Shown one piece after another: positions 37,077-47,736 of a stretch of 64,000 nucleotides of DNA. The position numbers were made by a program, and so were the translations under genes. Source of the stretch: CAIWHR01 sp963709525 (GTDB lineage Bacteria; Pseudomonadota; Gammaproteobacteria; Burkholderiales; Casimicrobiaceae). The stretch lies in the NCBI GenBank assembly GCA_963709525.1, contig CAVPXB010000004.1, positions 1 to 64,000 on the forward strand, written 5' to 3'. Every line of letters begins with the position of its first letter. The stretch's first letter is position 1. The notes below the pieces were generated by a model. The model had not been told where the DNA came from, searched no databases, and was given only the letters and a program-made list of their open reading frames with translations.

Positions 37077-37829
37077 TCAGGCCTCCACCGGCGCGTCCCG
37101 CACGCCGAAGATGTCCTTCCATGCGGAGTACGACGAGGCCGTCCACAGCGGCAGCACGACGACGAGCGCCACGCCCATGGTCATGACGCCGATGCCCAGC
37201 AACAGCATCGACGCTGCCGCGTAGACGAGCAGCGGGCCGGTATTCAGGACAAACGCGTTCCAGCTGGCGGCAAAAGCGTCGCCGAACCCGGTTTTTTCCA
37301 GCAGGACATGGAACGGTACGAAGCCCACGGGCAGCGAGGCGAGCACCCCGATGGCGTAGATGCCGAAGATCGCAGTATTGGAAAGTTCGAGCGCATCGGG
37401 CCCGGGCGCGAACAGGTTGGCATCGGCGACCCACCAGGCGGCATAGCCTTCCGCCGCGAAGGTCACGAAGCTTGCAGTGACGATCGCGGCGATGGCGGTG
37501 CCGCGAGCGCGAAAGGCCGCAGCGGCGAGCCGCAACGGCGGGCGTCGGCCGCGATCGGCGACCGCCGCCGCCAACACCATGCCGCAGGCCACCAGCGGCG
37601 TGACGATCTTGCCCAGCACGGGGCCCACTGTCGGCACCGCCTGCAGCCCGAGTTCGCTCGCCAGCGTGAGCAGCGCGAGCAACGCCCAGGGAATCGGCGC
37701 CTGTTTCCACAGCCGCATCGCCTCCTCGTACCACGCGAAGGCGTGGCGCCAGGGGACGATCCGCGCGTGCAGGTGCGCGGCCGGCGGGTGGGGCAGCAGC
37801 GAAGGTTCGGGCGGCGGCGCCTCGCTCAT
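37077..37829 (-). CDS. Integral membrane protein, BPSS1780-like
   Basis: A 250-residue protein with about six hydrophobic segments and an N-terminal cytoplasmic region rich in proline and histidine (residues 1-30). The WYEEAMRLWKQAPIPWALLA stretch at the start of the first membrane helix is the recurrent feature of the BPSS1780-type membrane proteins found mostly in betaproteobacteria; their function is unknown. Its ATG overlaps the livF stop by four bases (ATGA), so it is coupled to the amino acid transporter operon and may be made with it. I base the family call on recalled similarity, not a search. Confidence 0.65.
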   Translation of the reverse strand: MSEAPPPEPSLLPHPPAAHLHARIVPWRHAFAWYEEAMRLWKQAPIPWALLALLTLASELGLQAVPTVGPVLGKIVTPLVACGMVLAAAVADRGRRPPLRLAAAAFRARGTAIAAIVTASFVTFAAEGYAAWWVADANLFAPGPDALELSNTAIFGIYAIGVLASLPVGFVPFHVLLEKTGFGDAFAASWNAFVLNTGPLLVYAAASMLLLGIGVMTMGVALVVVLPLWTASSYSAWKDIFGVRDAPVEA

Positions 37830-38563
37830 GCCGATTCGCCGAGATAGGCGGTCCGTACTCCCGGATCGTGCAACAGCTTCTTCGCGTCTCCGGCGAGAGT
37901 GATTTCTCCCGATTCCATCACGTAGCCGCGGCTGCTGACCTCGAGCGCCAGTTTGGCGTTCTGCTCGATCAGCAGGATGGTGACACCCTCCCTCGAGACC
38001 ATCATCACGGTTTCGAACACCTTCTGCACCATGAGCGGCGCCAGTCCCATCGACGGCTCGTCGAGCAGCAGCAGGCGCGGCTTCGACATCAGTGCGCGCC
38101 CCATCGCCAGCATCTGCTGTTCACCACCGGACAACGTGCCGGCGGTTTGCCGGCGGCGCTCCTTCAACCGGGGAAACAGCGCGAAGACGCGCTCGATATC
38201 CTGGCGGACTCCCGGCTTGTCGCTGCGGATGTACGCCCCCATCGCAAGGTTCTCCTCGATGGTCAGCGCACCGAACACGCCGCGACCCTCGGGCACCATG
38301 GCGAGCCCGCGCCGGACCAGCCGATGCGGCGGCTTGCCGGTGATGTTCTCGCCGGCGTAGCGGATGGTCCCCGCCTTGACCGGCTGCACGCCGCAGATGC
38401 CCTTGAGCGTGGTCGTCTTGCCGGCGCCGTTGGCGCCGATCAGGCAGACCAGTTCGCCGGCGTCGACATGGAGGTCGATGCCCTTGACGGCCTGGATGCC
38501 GCCATAGGCAACCTCCAGACGCGAGAGTTCGAGCAGGGGCGCGGGTTTCGCGGTGGCGTTCAC
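37826..38563 (-). CDS. livF: Branched-chain amino acid ABC transporter ATPase LivF
   Basis: One of two ATPases of a LIV-type importer, 245 residues. It has Walker A GANGAGKTTTLKGI near residue 40, signature LSGGEQQMLAMGRALM near 143 and Walker B RLLLLDEPSMGLAP near 162. The MVPEGRGVFGALTIEENLAMGA segment is typical of LivF rather than LivG. It is the last transporter gene in a minus-strand operon and follows livG after a 93-base gap. Confidence 0.94.
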   Translation of the reverse strand: MNATAKPAPLLELSRLEVAYGGIQAVKGIDLHVDAGELVCLIGANGAGKTTTLKGICGVQPVKAGTIRYAGENITGKPPHRLVRRGLAMVPEGRGVFGALTIEENLAMGAYIRSDKPGVRQDIERVFALFPRLKERRRQTAGTLSGGEQQMLAMGRALMSKPRLLLLDEPSMGLAPLMVQKVFETVMMVSREGVTILLIEQNAKLALEVSSRGYVMESGEITLAGDAKKLLHDPGVRTAYLGESA

Positions 38564-38656
38564 CGGGCCACCTTCGTGCTTCGCACTCCGGCAAGCGCGC
38601 TCGGGGCGGCCCGTCGCGCTCGTGCCGCTGTCGTGCCGTGATCCGGCAGTCGCACG

Positions 38657-39454
38657 TCAGGCTCCCTTGAGGTTCAGGGTCACGTCACCTCCCAGATACG
38701 CCTGGATCACGCGCGGGTCGTTCTGCACGTCGTGCGCCGACCCTTCGGCGATCTTCTTGCCGTAATCGAGCACCAGCACGCGGTCGCAGACCGCCATGAC
38801 GAGCTTCATGTCGTGCTCGATCAGCAGGATGGTCGTGCCGTCGCGGCGGATGTCCTCGAGCAGACCCTTCAGCGACGCGGTCTCGGTGGCATTCATGCCG
38901 GCGGCCGGCTCGTCCAGGGCCAGCAGCTTGGGTTCGGTCGCCAGCGCCCGCGCGATTTCAAGCCGGCGCTGGTCGCCGTAGGCCAGGTTCCGGGCAAAGT
39001 CGTTGGCGCGCTTGTGCACACCGACGTACTCCAGCAGTTCGTAGGCGCGCTTCTCGATCGACCGCTCCTCGGCGCGCGTCTTCGCGTTGCGCACGATCGC
39101 GCCCCAGACCCCGGCAGTGGTTCGCACATGGCGGCCGATCATCACGTTTTCGAGCGCCGACAGGTTGGCGAAGAGGCGGATGTTCTGGAACGTGCGTGCG
39201 ATGCCGCGCGCGGCGACTTCGTGCGGCTTCTGCCCGTTCAGCGGCAGGCCATCGAACATGAACTCGCCGCCATCCTGGACATAGATGCCGGTGAGCACAT
39301 TGAAGAGGCTGGTCTTGCCGGCGCCGTTGGGGCCGATCAGGCCGTAGATCTCGCCGTGGTTGATCGTGAAGCCGACGTCGGAGAGCGCCTGCACGCCGCC
39401 GAAGCGCTTGCTGATGCCGCGCGCCCGAAGCAGTACGAGATGGTGGTCGGTCAT
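38657..39454 (-). CDS. livG: Branched-chain amino acid ABC transporter ATPase LivG
   Basis: The second ATPase, 265 residues. Motifs are Walker A GPNGAGKTSLFNVLTGIY, the family segment VAARGIARTFQNIRLFANL, the short signature LAYGDQRRLEIARALA and Walker B KLLALDEPAAGMN. A C-terminal AHDVQNDPRVIQAYLGG tail is diagnostic of LivG. The ATG at 39454 is seven bases after livM, so translation is close-coupled. Substrate could be branched-chain amino acids or a related short-chain amide or aromatic acid. Confidence 0.94.
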   Translation of the reverse strand: MTDHHLVLLRARGISKRFGGVQALSDVGFTINHGEIYGLIGPNGAGKTSLFNVLTGIYVQDGGEFMFDGLPLNGQKPHEVAARGIARTFQNIRLFANLSALENVMIGRHVRTTAGVWGAIVRNAKTRAEERSIEKRAYELLEYVGVHKRANDFARNLAYGDQRRLEIARALATEPKLLALDEPAAGMNATETASLKGLLEDIRRDGTTILLIEHDMKLVMAVCDRVLVLDYGKKIAEGSAHDVQNDPRVIQAYLGGDVTLNLKGA

Positions 39455-39461
39455 CGTCGGT

Positions 39462-40550
39462 TCACCGGCGGCCGGTTTCCAGTTCGCGCTTGCGCAATGC
39501 CGAGGGCAGGATGCCCGCCGGCCGGAACAGCATCATCAGCACCAGGGCGAGGCCGAACAGCAGCATGCGGATCACCTCCGGATCGACCAGCATGCGGCCG
39601 AAGATCGCCCTTTGCACCGGCTCCACGGTATAGCGCAGCACTTCGGGAACGAACGACAGCAGCAGGGCGCCGAGGATCACGCCCCAGATGTTGCCCATGC
39701 CGCCCAGCACGACCATCGCCAGCACCATCACCGATTCGACCAGCACGAAGCTCTCGGGGCTGATGAAGCCCTGCGTGGCCGAGAAGATGCCGCCGGAAAT
39801 GCCGCCGAAGGACGCGCCCATCGCAAACGCAAGCAGCTTCAGGTTGCGGGTGTTGATGCCCATCGCGCGGGCGGCGACCTCGTCCTCGCGGATCGCCTCC
39901 CAGGCGCGGCCGATGCGCGAGTTCTGCAGCCGAAGATTGATGACCACCACGAAGACGAGCACAACGACCAGCAGGTAGTAGTACTTGATCGGGCCGGTGA
40001 ACGGGAGGCCCAGCAGAGTTTCCGATGTGGCGAAGCTGAAATCGCCGATGCTGAAGGGGTCGATCAGCGTGATCCCCTGCGGACCGTTGGTCAGGTTGAT
40101 GGGCTGCGACAGGTTGTTGAGGAAAATACGGACGATTTCGCCGAACCCCAGCGTCACGATGGCGAGATAGTCGCCGCGCAGCTTGAGCGTCGGCGTGCCC
40201 AGCAGCACGCCGAAGAGACAGGCGACCGCGGCACCGATGGGCAGAATGACCCAGAACGGCAGGTGAAGATTGAAGTGGGGACTCGCGAGCACCGCGTAGG
40301 TGTACGCGCCCACGGCATAGAACGCGATGTAGCCGAGGTCGAGCAGGCCCGCAAAACCGACCACGATGTTGAGCCCGAGCGACAGCAGGACGAACAGGAT
40401 CGCGAGGTTGGTGATGCGCACCCACGCGGTGCCGATGCCGGCGAGGGCGAAGGGCAGGACAGCCAGCGCAACAGCGATCAGCGTGATGCCGATCCAGGCC
40501 GCCCGTGGGTGCCGGCGGAAATCGAACAGCGGATGGACGGCGTTGGACAT
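39462..40550 (-). CDS. livM: Branched-chain amino acid ABC transporter permease LivM
   Basis: A 362-residue permease with about nine to ten hydrophobic helices. The conserved core NLAILFVLLSLGLNIVVGFA then GLLDLGYIAFYAVGAYTYA is near residue 50-85 and the coupling loop IGRAWEAIREDEVAARAMGI near residue 210. The C-terminus has a short charged tail. It lies 15 bases after livH and seven before livG in the same operon. Confidence 0.94.
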   Translation of the reverse strand: MSNAVHPLFDFRRHPRAAWIGITLIAVALAVLPFALAGIGTAWVRITNLAILFVLLSLGLNIVVGFAGLLDLGYIAFYAVGAYTYAVLASPHFNLHLPFWVILPIGAAVACLFGVLLGTPTLKLRGDYLAIVTLGFGEIVRIFLNNLSQPINLTNGPQGITLIDPFSIGDFSFATSETLLGLPFTGPIKYYYLLVVVLVFVVVINLRLQNSRIGRAWEAIREDEVAARAMGINTRNLKLLAFAMGASFGGISGGIFSATQGFISPESFVLVESVMVLAMVVLGGMGNIWGVILGALLLSFVPEVLRYTVEPVQRAIFGRMLVDPEVIRMLLFGLALVLMMLFRPAGILPSALRKRELETGRR

Positions 40551-40565
40551 GGCAGGCGTACCGAA

Positions 40566-41570
40566 TCAGGCGCGGTCCGAGACCCGCTCACCCAGGAGCC
40601 CGGAGGGCCGGAAGATGAGCACGGCGATCAGTACCATGAAGGCGAAGACGTCCTGGTAATTGCTGCCGAACAGCGTGACGTTGGGATCGGTCGCGCAGCG
40701 CGCGGCAAGGACATCGGACCAGTGCGCAAGCTGGCAGAGGTTGGTGAGGTCGCCGACGTAACCCGCGCCCAGCGACTCGATGACGCCCAGAAGCAGGCCG
40801 CCCAGCATCGCGCCGCCAAGGTTGCCGATGCCGCCCAGCACCGCGGCCGAGAAGGCCTTCAGGCCGAGCAGGAAGCCCATCTGGTACTGGGCGATGCCGT
40901 AGTAGGTGCCGACCATCACGCCGGCGGCGGCGCCCAACCCGGCGCCGATGACAAAGGTGAGCGCGATCACCGTGTTGATGTTGATGCCCATCAGTCCGGC
41001 AATCTGCTGGTTCTGCGACGTCGCGCGCATCGCGATGCCGAGCTTGGTCCGGTAGACGAGGCCCAGGAGCCCCGCCATCATCAGGACGGAAATGACGATG
41101 ATGCCGATCTGCACGTTGGTGATCGTGGCCCCGTCCGGGTTGCCGGTGAGGTGCAGCGGGACGACGGCGACGACCTGCGGAAACGGCATGGGATTCCGGC
41201 TCCAGATGATCATCGCGAGATGCTGCAGGATGATCGAAAGGCCGATCGCGGTGATCAGCGGCGCAAGCCGGGGCGCCTTGCGCAGCGGCCGATAGGCGAC
41301 ACGCTCCAGCGTGTAACCCACGGCCATGCAGGCGGGGACGGCAACCATGACGCCGGCAGCAAGAACGGCGATCGGCGGCAGCCCTGTGTTGGCGCCGACC
41401 AGCGACGTGATCACCGTCATGGCGACCATCGCCCCGATCATCACCACTTCGCCATGCGCGAAATTGATGAGCTGGATGATCCCGTACACCATCGTGTAAC
41501 CCAGCGCCACGACCGCATACACGCTGCCCAGCGTGAGACCGTTGACCAACTGTTGCAGCAGGATGTCCAC
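40566..41570 (-). CDS. livH: Branched-chain amino acid ABC transporter permease LivH
   Basis: A 334-residue permease with about eight hydrophobic helices. It starts VDILLQQLVNGLTLGSVYAV from a GTG at 41570, chosen because GAGGAATC lies ahead of it and homology begins there; the open frame continues upstream without matching sequence. Other family features are the INFAHGEVVMIGAM segment and the coupling loop KLGIAMRATSQNQQIAGLMG. Its last helix ends in IFRPSGLLGERV. It is the first permease after the binding-protein gene, 171 bases downstream of its stop. Confidence 0.93.
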   Translation of the reverse strand: MDILLQQLVNGLTLGSVYAVVALGYTMVYGIIQLINFAHGEVVMIGAMVAMTVITSLVGANTGLPPIAVLAAGVMVAVPACMAVGYTLERVAYRPLRKAPRLAPLITAIGLSIILQHLAMIIWSRNPMPFPQVVAVVPLHLTGNPDGATITNVQIGIIVISVLMMAGLLGLVYRTKLGIAMRATSQNQQIAGLMGININTVIALTFVIGAGLGAAAGVMVGTYYGIAQYQMGFLLGLKAFSAAVLGGIGNLGGAMLGGLLLGVIESLGAGYVGDLTNLCQLAHWSDVLAARCATDPNVTLFGSNYQDVFAFMVLIAVLIFRPSGLLGERVSDRA

Positions 41571-41741
41571 GCGGGGTGATTCCTCACATCGGGGGTGGCG
41601 GATTCGATGGTGGCGCTGCCGATTGCGGACCGGGCCACCGCTGTCGACGCCGATTGTGCGGGAGGCGGGCGCTGCCGGCAATCCCGCACGCGAAAACGGC
41701 GCCCCGAGGGACGCCGTTTCGCCGTTCAGGACCGGGCGACG

Positions 41742-43026
41742 TTACTTCTTCGGCGCAGCAGCCGGCGCAGCAGCCGGTGCGGCGGCAGGTGCGGCGGCAG
41801 GTGCGGCGGCAGGTGCGGCAGGGGCCGCCTCGAGCTTGGTCGTCTTGCCGTCCTTGATGATCGCGACCGGCTCGACAATGCCCTTCTTCATCTGGAAGAT
41901 CGTCATTTCGGCGCCCTTGCGGTCGCCCTTGGCGTCGAACTCGACCTTGCCGGTCGCGCCCTCGTACGAGATCGCCGCGAGCGCGGGCAGGTACTTCGCC
42001 GGGTCGGCGGAGTCGGCCTTCTGCATCGCCGCGATCAGCAGGTTGGCGCCGTCGTAGAAGAACGGCGCGTACTGCTTCACCTCTCCGTACTTGGCCTTGA
42101 ACGCATCCTGGAAGCTCTTCGACGCCATCTGCGTCGGGATGCCGGGTTGCGAGCAGATCATGCCTTCGGACGCCGGGCCGCCGAGCTTGGTCATCTCCGC
42201 GGTGCAGGCGCCGTCGCCGAACGTGAACGTCGACTTGATGCCCAGTTCGCGCGCCTGCTTGATCATCGGGCCGCCGGTGGCGTCCATGCCGCCGTAGAAG
42301 ATGGCGTCGGGGTTCTTGCCCTTGATCTTGGTCAGGATCGCCTTGAAGTCGGTGGCCTTGTCGTTGGTCTTCTCGCGCGCGACGATGTTCACGCCGGCAG
42401 CCTTGAGCGTCTTCTCGACTTCGTTGGCGAGGCCTTCGCCATAGGCGGTGGCGTCGTCGGCGATGGCGACTTTCTTCGCCTTCAGTTCGCCAGCGATGTA
42501 GGCGGCGACGGCGGGACCCTGCTGGTCATCGCGCCCGACGGTGCGGAACACGACCTTGAAGCCCTGCTCGGTCAGCTTCGGGTTGGTCGCCGAACCGGAG
42601 ATCATCGGGAATGCCGGCCTGGTTGTAGACGGCGGAGGCAGGAATCGTCACCCCGGAGTTGAGGTGGCCGACGACGCCGGCAACCTTGGCGTCGGCGAAT
42701 TTCTGTGCGATCGTGGGGCCGAGCTTGGGATCGGCCTGGTCGTCCTCGGTCAGCAGTTCGAACTTGACCGTCTTGCCGCCGAGCTTGATCTTCTTGGCGT
42801 TGGCTTCGTCGACCGCGAGGCGCACGCCGTTCTCGTTGTCCTTGCCGAGATGGGCGATGCCGCCGGTCAACGGACCGGCGTGGGCGATCTTCACAACGAT
42901 CACTTCCTCGACCGGCGCGGCTGCCTTGGGCGCTTCGGCCTTCTTGGGTTCTTCCTTGCTGCAACCGTACATCGTGACGATTGCAGCGGCGATCAGGGTG
43001 AGTCCGATTTTACGAGTGGGGTTCAT
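41742..43026 (-). CDS. Branched-chain amino acid-type ABC substrate-binding lipoprotein (frameshift)
   Basis: The receptor for the liv-type importer, about 427 residues once one extra G near 42601 is removed (YNQAGIP then MISGSATNPKLTEQGF). The signal sequence MNPTRKIGLTLIAAAIVT leads to MYGCSKEE, a lipobox-like cysteine, so it is probably a lipid-anchored protein, unlike the soluble LivK of E. coli. The type I fold shows VKIAHAGPLTGGIAHLGKDN and DATAYGEGLANEVEKTLKAA. The protein ends with an Ala/Pro tail of AAPA repeats and KK, encoded by a 12-bp tandem repeat. The nearest genes livH-livF are on the same strand. Confidence 0.85.
41752..41820. repeat. 12-bp tandem repeat encoding an Ala/Pro tail
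   Basis: About five and three-quarter units of a 12-base repeat: two of GGCGCAGCAGCC, then three of GGTGCGGCGGCA and a partial. On the minus strand each encodes one Ala-Ala-Pro-Ala block in the C-terminal tail of the binding protein. Unit length is a multiple of three, so gain or loss of units would change tail length without breaking the frame. Confidence 0.8.
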
Positions 43027-43418
43027 GTACAGAGCCTCCGGGGGCGAAAGAAGAGGGATAATGGGCAGCGCGCGATTATTTGCTCTCGGGACGCCCCTGT
43101 CAATCGACATCGGCAGGCACTGTTCCGGGGCACCCCCTGCCGTCCTCCGGGGGCCGCTGCCCGTCGCGCCCTGGCACGGCTCGTCGCGGCCGGCTTGTTC
43201 CCGGGGGCGGCTCGCCATTAAGCTACGCTTCCCGGGGAGAATGGGGGGGCTTGAACGACGCTCCCCTGGGGCTGAAGGCGCGCTGAATCCGGTTGCCGGC
43301 TTCGGTGCATCCAACGGACAGACGAAGGACACGGCAGGGGGCAGATCGGCAATTCCTGTCCGTCCTGTTGCGGTTTGGTACCAGCGGCCCCGATGGCGGG
43401 CCGCGGCAAGGGGTTTGC
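43027..43418. other. Intergenic region between the binding protein and the efflux operon
   Basis: A 392-base divergent gap. The short frames in it have no recognisable product. The bases just upstream of the binding-protein start (43027-43080) are less GC-rich and probably hold its promoter and ribosome binding site (GGAGGCTC on the minus strand). I found no palindrome or terminator of note, and no regulator gene for the efflux pump. Confidence 0.5.
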
Positions 43419-44618
43419 ATGGCACGAAAATGGACGTGGCGGCGCACGCTTGGCGCCTTGCTGGCGCTGGTGGTCCTGGGCGCGGCGGCCGGTGGCGTGG
43501 CCGTGCGCGTAGCCAAGAAGAACGCCGACGAGAAAAAGGGCAAGGAAGCGCCGGTCGCGCTCGAGTTCGGCTCCGCGGATCTCGCTCGCGTGGAGGCGAA
43601 GCCGCTTGGGCGCTGGCTACCCGTTTCCGGCACCGTCCAGCCGCTGAAGCAGGCGACCGTCAAGGCGAAGGTTTCTGGTGACGTACGCCAAATCGCGGTG
43701 CGCGAAGGCGAAACCGTACGCGTGGGCCAGGTGCTGGCGCGGATCGACACGGCGGATCTCGAGGCGCGGCTCGCGGAGCGCATCGGCGGGCTCGAGTCGG
43801 CGCGCGCCCAGCTGGCACTCGCGGAAAAGACGCGGGCGACCAACCTAGCCTTGCTGAAGCAGAATTTCATCTCCCAGAACGCGTTCGACAACTCGGAATC
43901 GAGTTTCGGCGTTTCCGGCGGCAGCTTGAAATCGGCCGAGGCGCAGGTGCAGATCGCACGCAACGCGCTCAAGGACGCGGTCGTCACCTCACCCCTGACC
44001 GGCATCGTCGCCAAGCGCCACGTGCAACCCGGCGAGAAAGTCGGCTTCGACGCACCGCTGGTCACCGTCGTCGACCTCTCCGACCTCGAGCTGCAGGCGC
44101 TGGTGCCCGCGGTCGAGGTCCCGGAGCTGGTGATCGGCATGGCGGTGGAACTCGCGATCGACGGGTTTGGCGACCGGCGTTTCACTGGCCGCGTCGAGCG
44201 GATCAACCCGGCGACCGAGCCCGGCACGCGGGCCTATCTTGTCTACGTCGGCATCCCCAATGCCGAAGGGACGCTGCGCGGGGGCATGTTCGCAACCGGC
44301 CGCATCGCGCTTGCCGCGCAGGTGCCGGTGCCCACCTTGCCGCAGACGGCGGTGCGGACCGAGGCCGGGCAGACGTTCGTCTGGGTGATCGACGGCGGCA
44401 AGCTCACGCGCCGCAATGTCGTCACCGGCCGCCGCGATGACGAAGCCGGTCGCATCGAGATCAAGACCGCGCTGCCGGAGGGGTTGCCGATCCTGGCCGC
44501 CCGCTTCGACAACCTGAAGGACGGCGCCCCCGCCCTCGTCAAGGCGCCGCTTCCGCCAGCGGCGAAGTCCGGCGTGGACCCGCCCGCATGTTCGCTTTTT
44601 CTGTCCTCTGATCCCTGA
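43419..44618 (+). CDS. RND efflux periplasmic adaptor (membrane fusion protein)
   Basis: The adaptor that joins an inner-membrane RND pump to an outer-membrane channel, 399 residues. An N-terminal anchor helix (LGALLALVVLGAAAGGVAV, residues 11-29) is followed by a lysine-rich stretch, the lipoyl/barrel-sandwich half PVSGTVQPLKQATVKAKVSG, a coiled-coil hairpin (about 115-175) and the second half DAVVTSPLTGIVAKRHVQPG. A beta-barrel domain follows. The ATG at 43419 has GGCAAGGGG upstream. It ends eight bases before the pump gene; a channel gene (TolC family) lies at 48825. Confidence 0.92.
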   Translation: MARKWTWRRTLGALLALVVLGAAAGGVAVRVAKKNADEKKGKEAPVALEFGSADLARVEAKPLGRWLPVSGTVQPLKQATVKAKVSGDVRQIAVREGETVRVGQVLARIDTADLEARLAERIGGLESARAQLALAEKTRATNLALLKQNFISQNAFDNSESSFGVSGGSLKSAEAQVQIARNALKDAVVTSPLTGIVAKRHVQPGEKVGFDAPLVTVVDLSDLELQALVPAVEVPELVIGMAVELAIDGFGDRRFTGRVERINPATEPGTRAYLVYVGIPNAEGTLRGGMFATGRIALAAQVPVPTLPQTAVRTEAGQTFVWVIDGGKLTRRNVVTGRRDDEAGRIEIKTALPEGLPILAARFDNLKDGAPALVKAPLPPAAKSGVDPPACSLFLSSDP

Positions 44619-44626
44619 TACCTGCC

Positions 44627-47600
44627 ATGTGGATCACCCGCGTCTCGATCAATAACCCGGTGTTCGCCACGATGGTGATGGTTGCCATCACGGTACTGGG
44701 CATCTTTTCCTACGCCCGACTGCGGGTGGAGCAGATGCCCGAAGTCAATTTGCCGTTCGTGCTGGTGATGACGGCCTATCCGGGCGCTGCGCCGGAGGCA
44801 GTGGAGGTCGATGTCACCAAGCCACTCGAATACGCGATCAACACCGTCGCCGGCGTCAAGCTGATCCGCTCGAACTCGTTCGAGGGTCAAAGCCAGGTGT
44901 TCGCCGAATTCCGCCTCGATACCGACATGTCGCGGGCGATGCAGGACGTGCGCGACAAGATCGCCCTCGCGCGGCCGGGCTTCCCGCGCGATGTCAAGGA
45001 CCCGCTGGTCATCCGCGCGGACAACGAGAACACGCAGCCGGTGGTGTCGCTGGCGGTGATGTCGCCGACGGTGGGCCTGCGCGAACTCACCACGCTGACC
45101 GACCAGACGATCGTCAAGGGCCTGGAAAACGTGCCGGGCGTGGCGCGGATCGACGTCAACGGACGCGTGACGAGACAGATCCTGGTGCAGATCAAGCCGA
45201 ATGCCCTGAGGGCGCTTTCGATCGGGGTCGACCAGGTGATCAACGCGATCCGCGTCGCCAACCAGGACCTGCCGGCGGGGCGCATCACGCACGGCGCCAG
45301 CGATTCGATCGTGCGCGTCGAGGGCAAGATCAAGGATCCGGAGCAGTTCGGCCGCATCATCGTCGCCCAGCAGGGCGGTGGCCCCGTCTTCCTCACGCAG
45401 GTCGCCGACGTCGTCGATGGCGAGAAGGAGGAGACGTCGCTTGCGCGCATCAACGGTCGCCGCGCGATCACGCTCGACATCCAGAAAGCGCAGGACGCCA
45501 ACATCGTCGAGACCGGAAGAGGCGTGTCCGATGCGGTCAAGGTGTTGAAGGAGCGCCTGCCGGCGGACGTCGAGCTGCGCCTCGTGAATTCCACCGCCGA
45601 TCAGGTCGAAACTTCCGTCAACCGCGTCAAGCAGACGATCCTCGAAGGCGCCGCGCTGACGGTGCTGATCGTGTTCCTGTTCCTGCACAGCTGGCGCAGC
45701 ACGGTGATCACCGGGCTCACGCTGCCGATTGCGGTCATCGCCACGTTCGTCGCGCTCAACGCCTTCGGCTTCACGCTCAATTTCCTCACGCTGATGGCGC
45801 TGTCGCTTTGCATCGGCCTCCTGATCGACGATGCGATCGTCGTGCGCGAGAACATCGTCCGCCACCTCGCCATGGGCAAGGATCACCCGACAGCGGCGCG
45901 CGAGGGCACCGACGAGATCGGGCTCGCGGTGATGGCGACGACCTTCGCGATCGTCGCGGTGTTCGTGCCCATCGCCTTCATGAGCGGCATCGTCGGCAAG
46001 TTCTTCTTCCAGTTCGGCCTCACCGTCGCGGTGGCGGTGCTGGTGTCGCTGTTCGTGAGCTTCACGCTCGACCCGATGCTGTCGTCGGTCTGGCACGATC
46101 CCCCGGCGGATCGCTTTCGGCGCGCCCGCTGGCTCGGCCGGCTGATGGAGCGCGTCGAGCGTGGCATCGAGGGCATGCACCGGATCTACGGCGTGGTGCT
46201 CGACTGGGCGCTCATCCACCGCATCAAGGTGCTGGTGCTGGCGACGGCGCTGTTCTTCGGCAGCTTCGCGCTGGTGCCGCTGATCGGCACCGAGTTCGTC
46301 CCGGAAAGCGACAACGGCTTCATTTCCCTTCGACTCAATACGCCGGTCGGTTCGAGCCTCCAGTACACGGACAGCAAGGTCGAGCAGGTCGAGGCCGCGC
46401 TCAAGGCCTTCCCCGAGATCCTTCTGGTGATGACGACGGTCGGCACCGACGAGGGACGCAACTACGCCCGCGTCAACCTGAAGCTCACGAGCGCGCGGAG
46501 CGTGCGCGCACGCAGAAAGAGCTCGAACGCGCGATCCGCGATGCGCTGCGGCCGATTGCCGGCATCGAGTTGTCGGTCGGGGTTCAACCGGCCGATCTTC
46601 GTCAACGTGCTGGGACCCGATCCGGACACGCTGTCGGTGTTGATCAGGGAGTGCAGGCGAAGGTCGCGAAGGTGCCCGGCATCGCCGATCTGGAGACCTC
46701 GGACAAGGCGGCGAATCCCGCGCTGTCGGTGCGGCTCAACAATGCGGCGGCGTCCGACCTGGGGGTGACGGTCGGCCAGGTGGGGGCGACGTTGCGTCCG
46801 CTGCTGGGCGGCGACACGGTGAGCTATTGGCTGGGCCCCGACGGGCAGAACTACGAGGTGAACGTCCAGTTGGGCAAGGACAGCCGCCGCCTCGCCGCCG
46901 ACATCGGCAACCTGTACCTGACGACGACCCGGCGCGGACCCGACGGCGAGGCGCGGATGGTGCCGCTGCGGCAGGTGGCCGACATCGTCGAGACCACGAG
47001 TCCGCAGATCATCAAGCGCCAGGATCTGCAGCGCCGCGTGGCGCTGTACGCGGGCGCCGAAGGGCGGCCGTCGGGCGACGTGGGCAGCGACGTGCAGAAG
47101 ATCGTCAAGGAGACGACGCTGCCTCCAGGTTACCGATTCTCGGTGGGCGGGCAGCAGCAGGACATGGTCGAATCCTTCAGCGCTGCGCTGGCGGCGCTGG
47201 CATTGGCGGTTGTTTTCATCTATCTCATCCTGGCATCGCAGTTCGCGAGCTTCCTGCAGCCGCTGGCGATCATGGCCTCGCTGCCCCTGGCGCTGATCGG
47301 GGTGTTCCTCGGGCTGCTGCTGACCGGGACCACGCTCAATATTTTCTCCATCATCGGCTTCATCATGCTGATGGGCCTGGTGACCAAGAATGCGATCCTG
47401 CTGGTCGATTTCGCCAATCGTGCGCGCCGCGCCGGGGCGAGCCTTGCCGAGGCCTTGCGGCAGGCGGGGCAGGTGCGCCTGCGGCCCATACTGATGACGA
47501 CGGCGGCGATGATCGGCGGGATGCTGCCGCTGGCGCTGGGCCTGGGCGAGGGCGGCGAGACGCAGGCGCCGATGGGCCGCGCGATCATCGGGGGCGTGAT

Positions 47601-47736
47601 CACGTCGACGCTGCTGACGCTGGTCGTCGTGCCGGTGCTCTACTCCTATCTCGACGGCTGGTCGGAGCGGCGCCGGGCACGGCGGGCGAGGCGGTTGGCC
47701 GCCCAGGCCGTTGCTGACGGGGCGGCTGCCGACTGA
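44627..47736 (+). CDS. RND efflux transporter permease (three indels)
   Basis: A proton-driven inner-membrane exporter of the AcrB/MdtB/HAE1 superfamily, about 1036 residues when reassembled. The first part runs from MWITRVSINNPVFATMVMVA through the large porter domain, the helix with SLCIGLLIDDAIVVRENIVRHL (conserved Asp pair of proton relay) and the second membrane bundle start. The frame then breaks near 46490, returns for IFVNVLGPDPDTLSVLI, and breaks again near 46650. The second part ends with GVFLGLLLTGTTLNIFSIIG and MGLVTKNAILLVDFANRARR. Substrate unknown; sequence favours a hydrophobic/amphiphilic compound or drug pump. It is translated directly after the adaptor. Confidence 0.88.
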
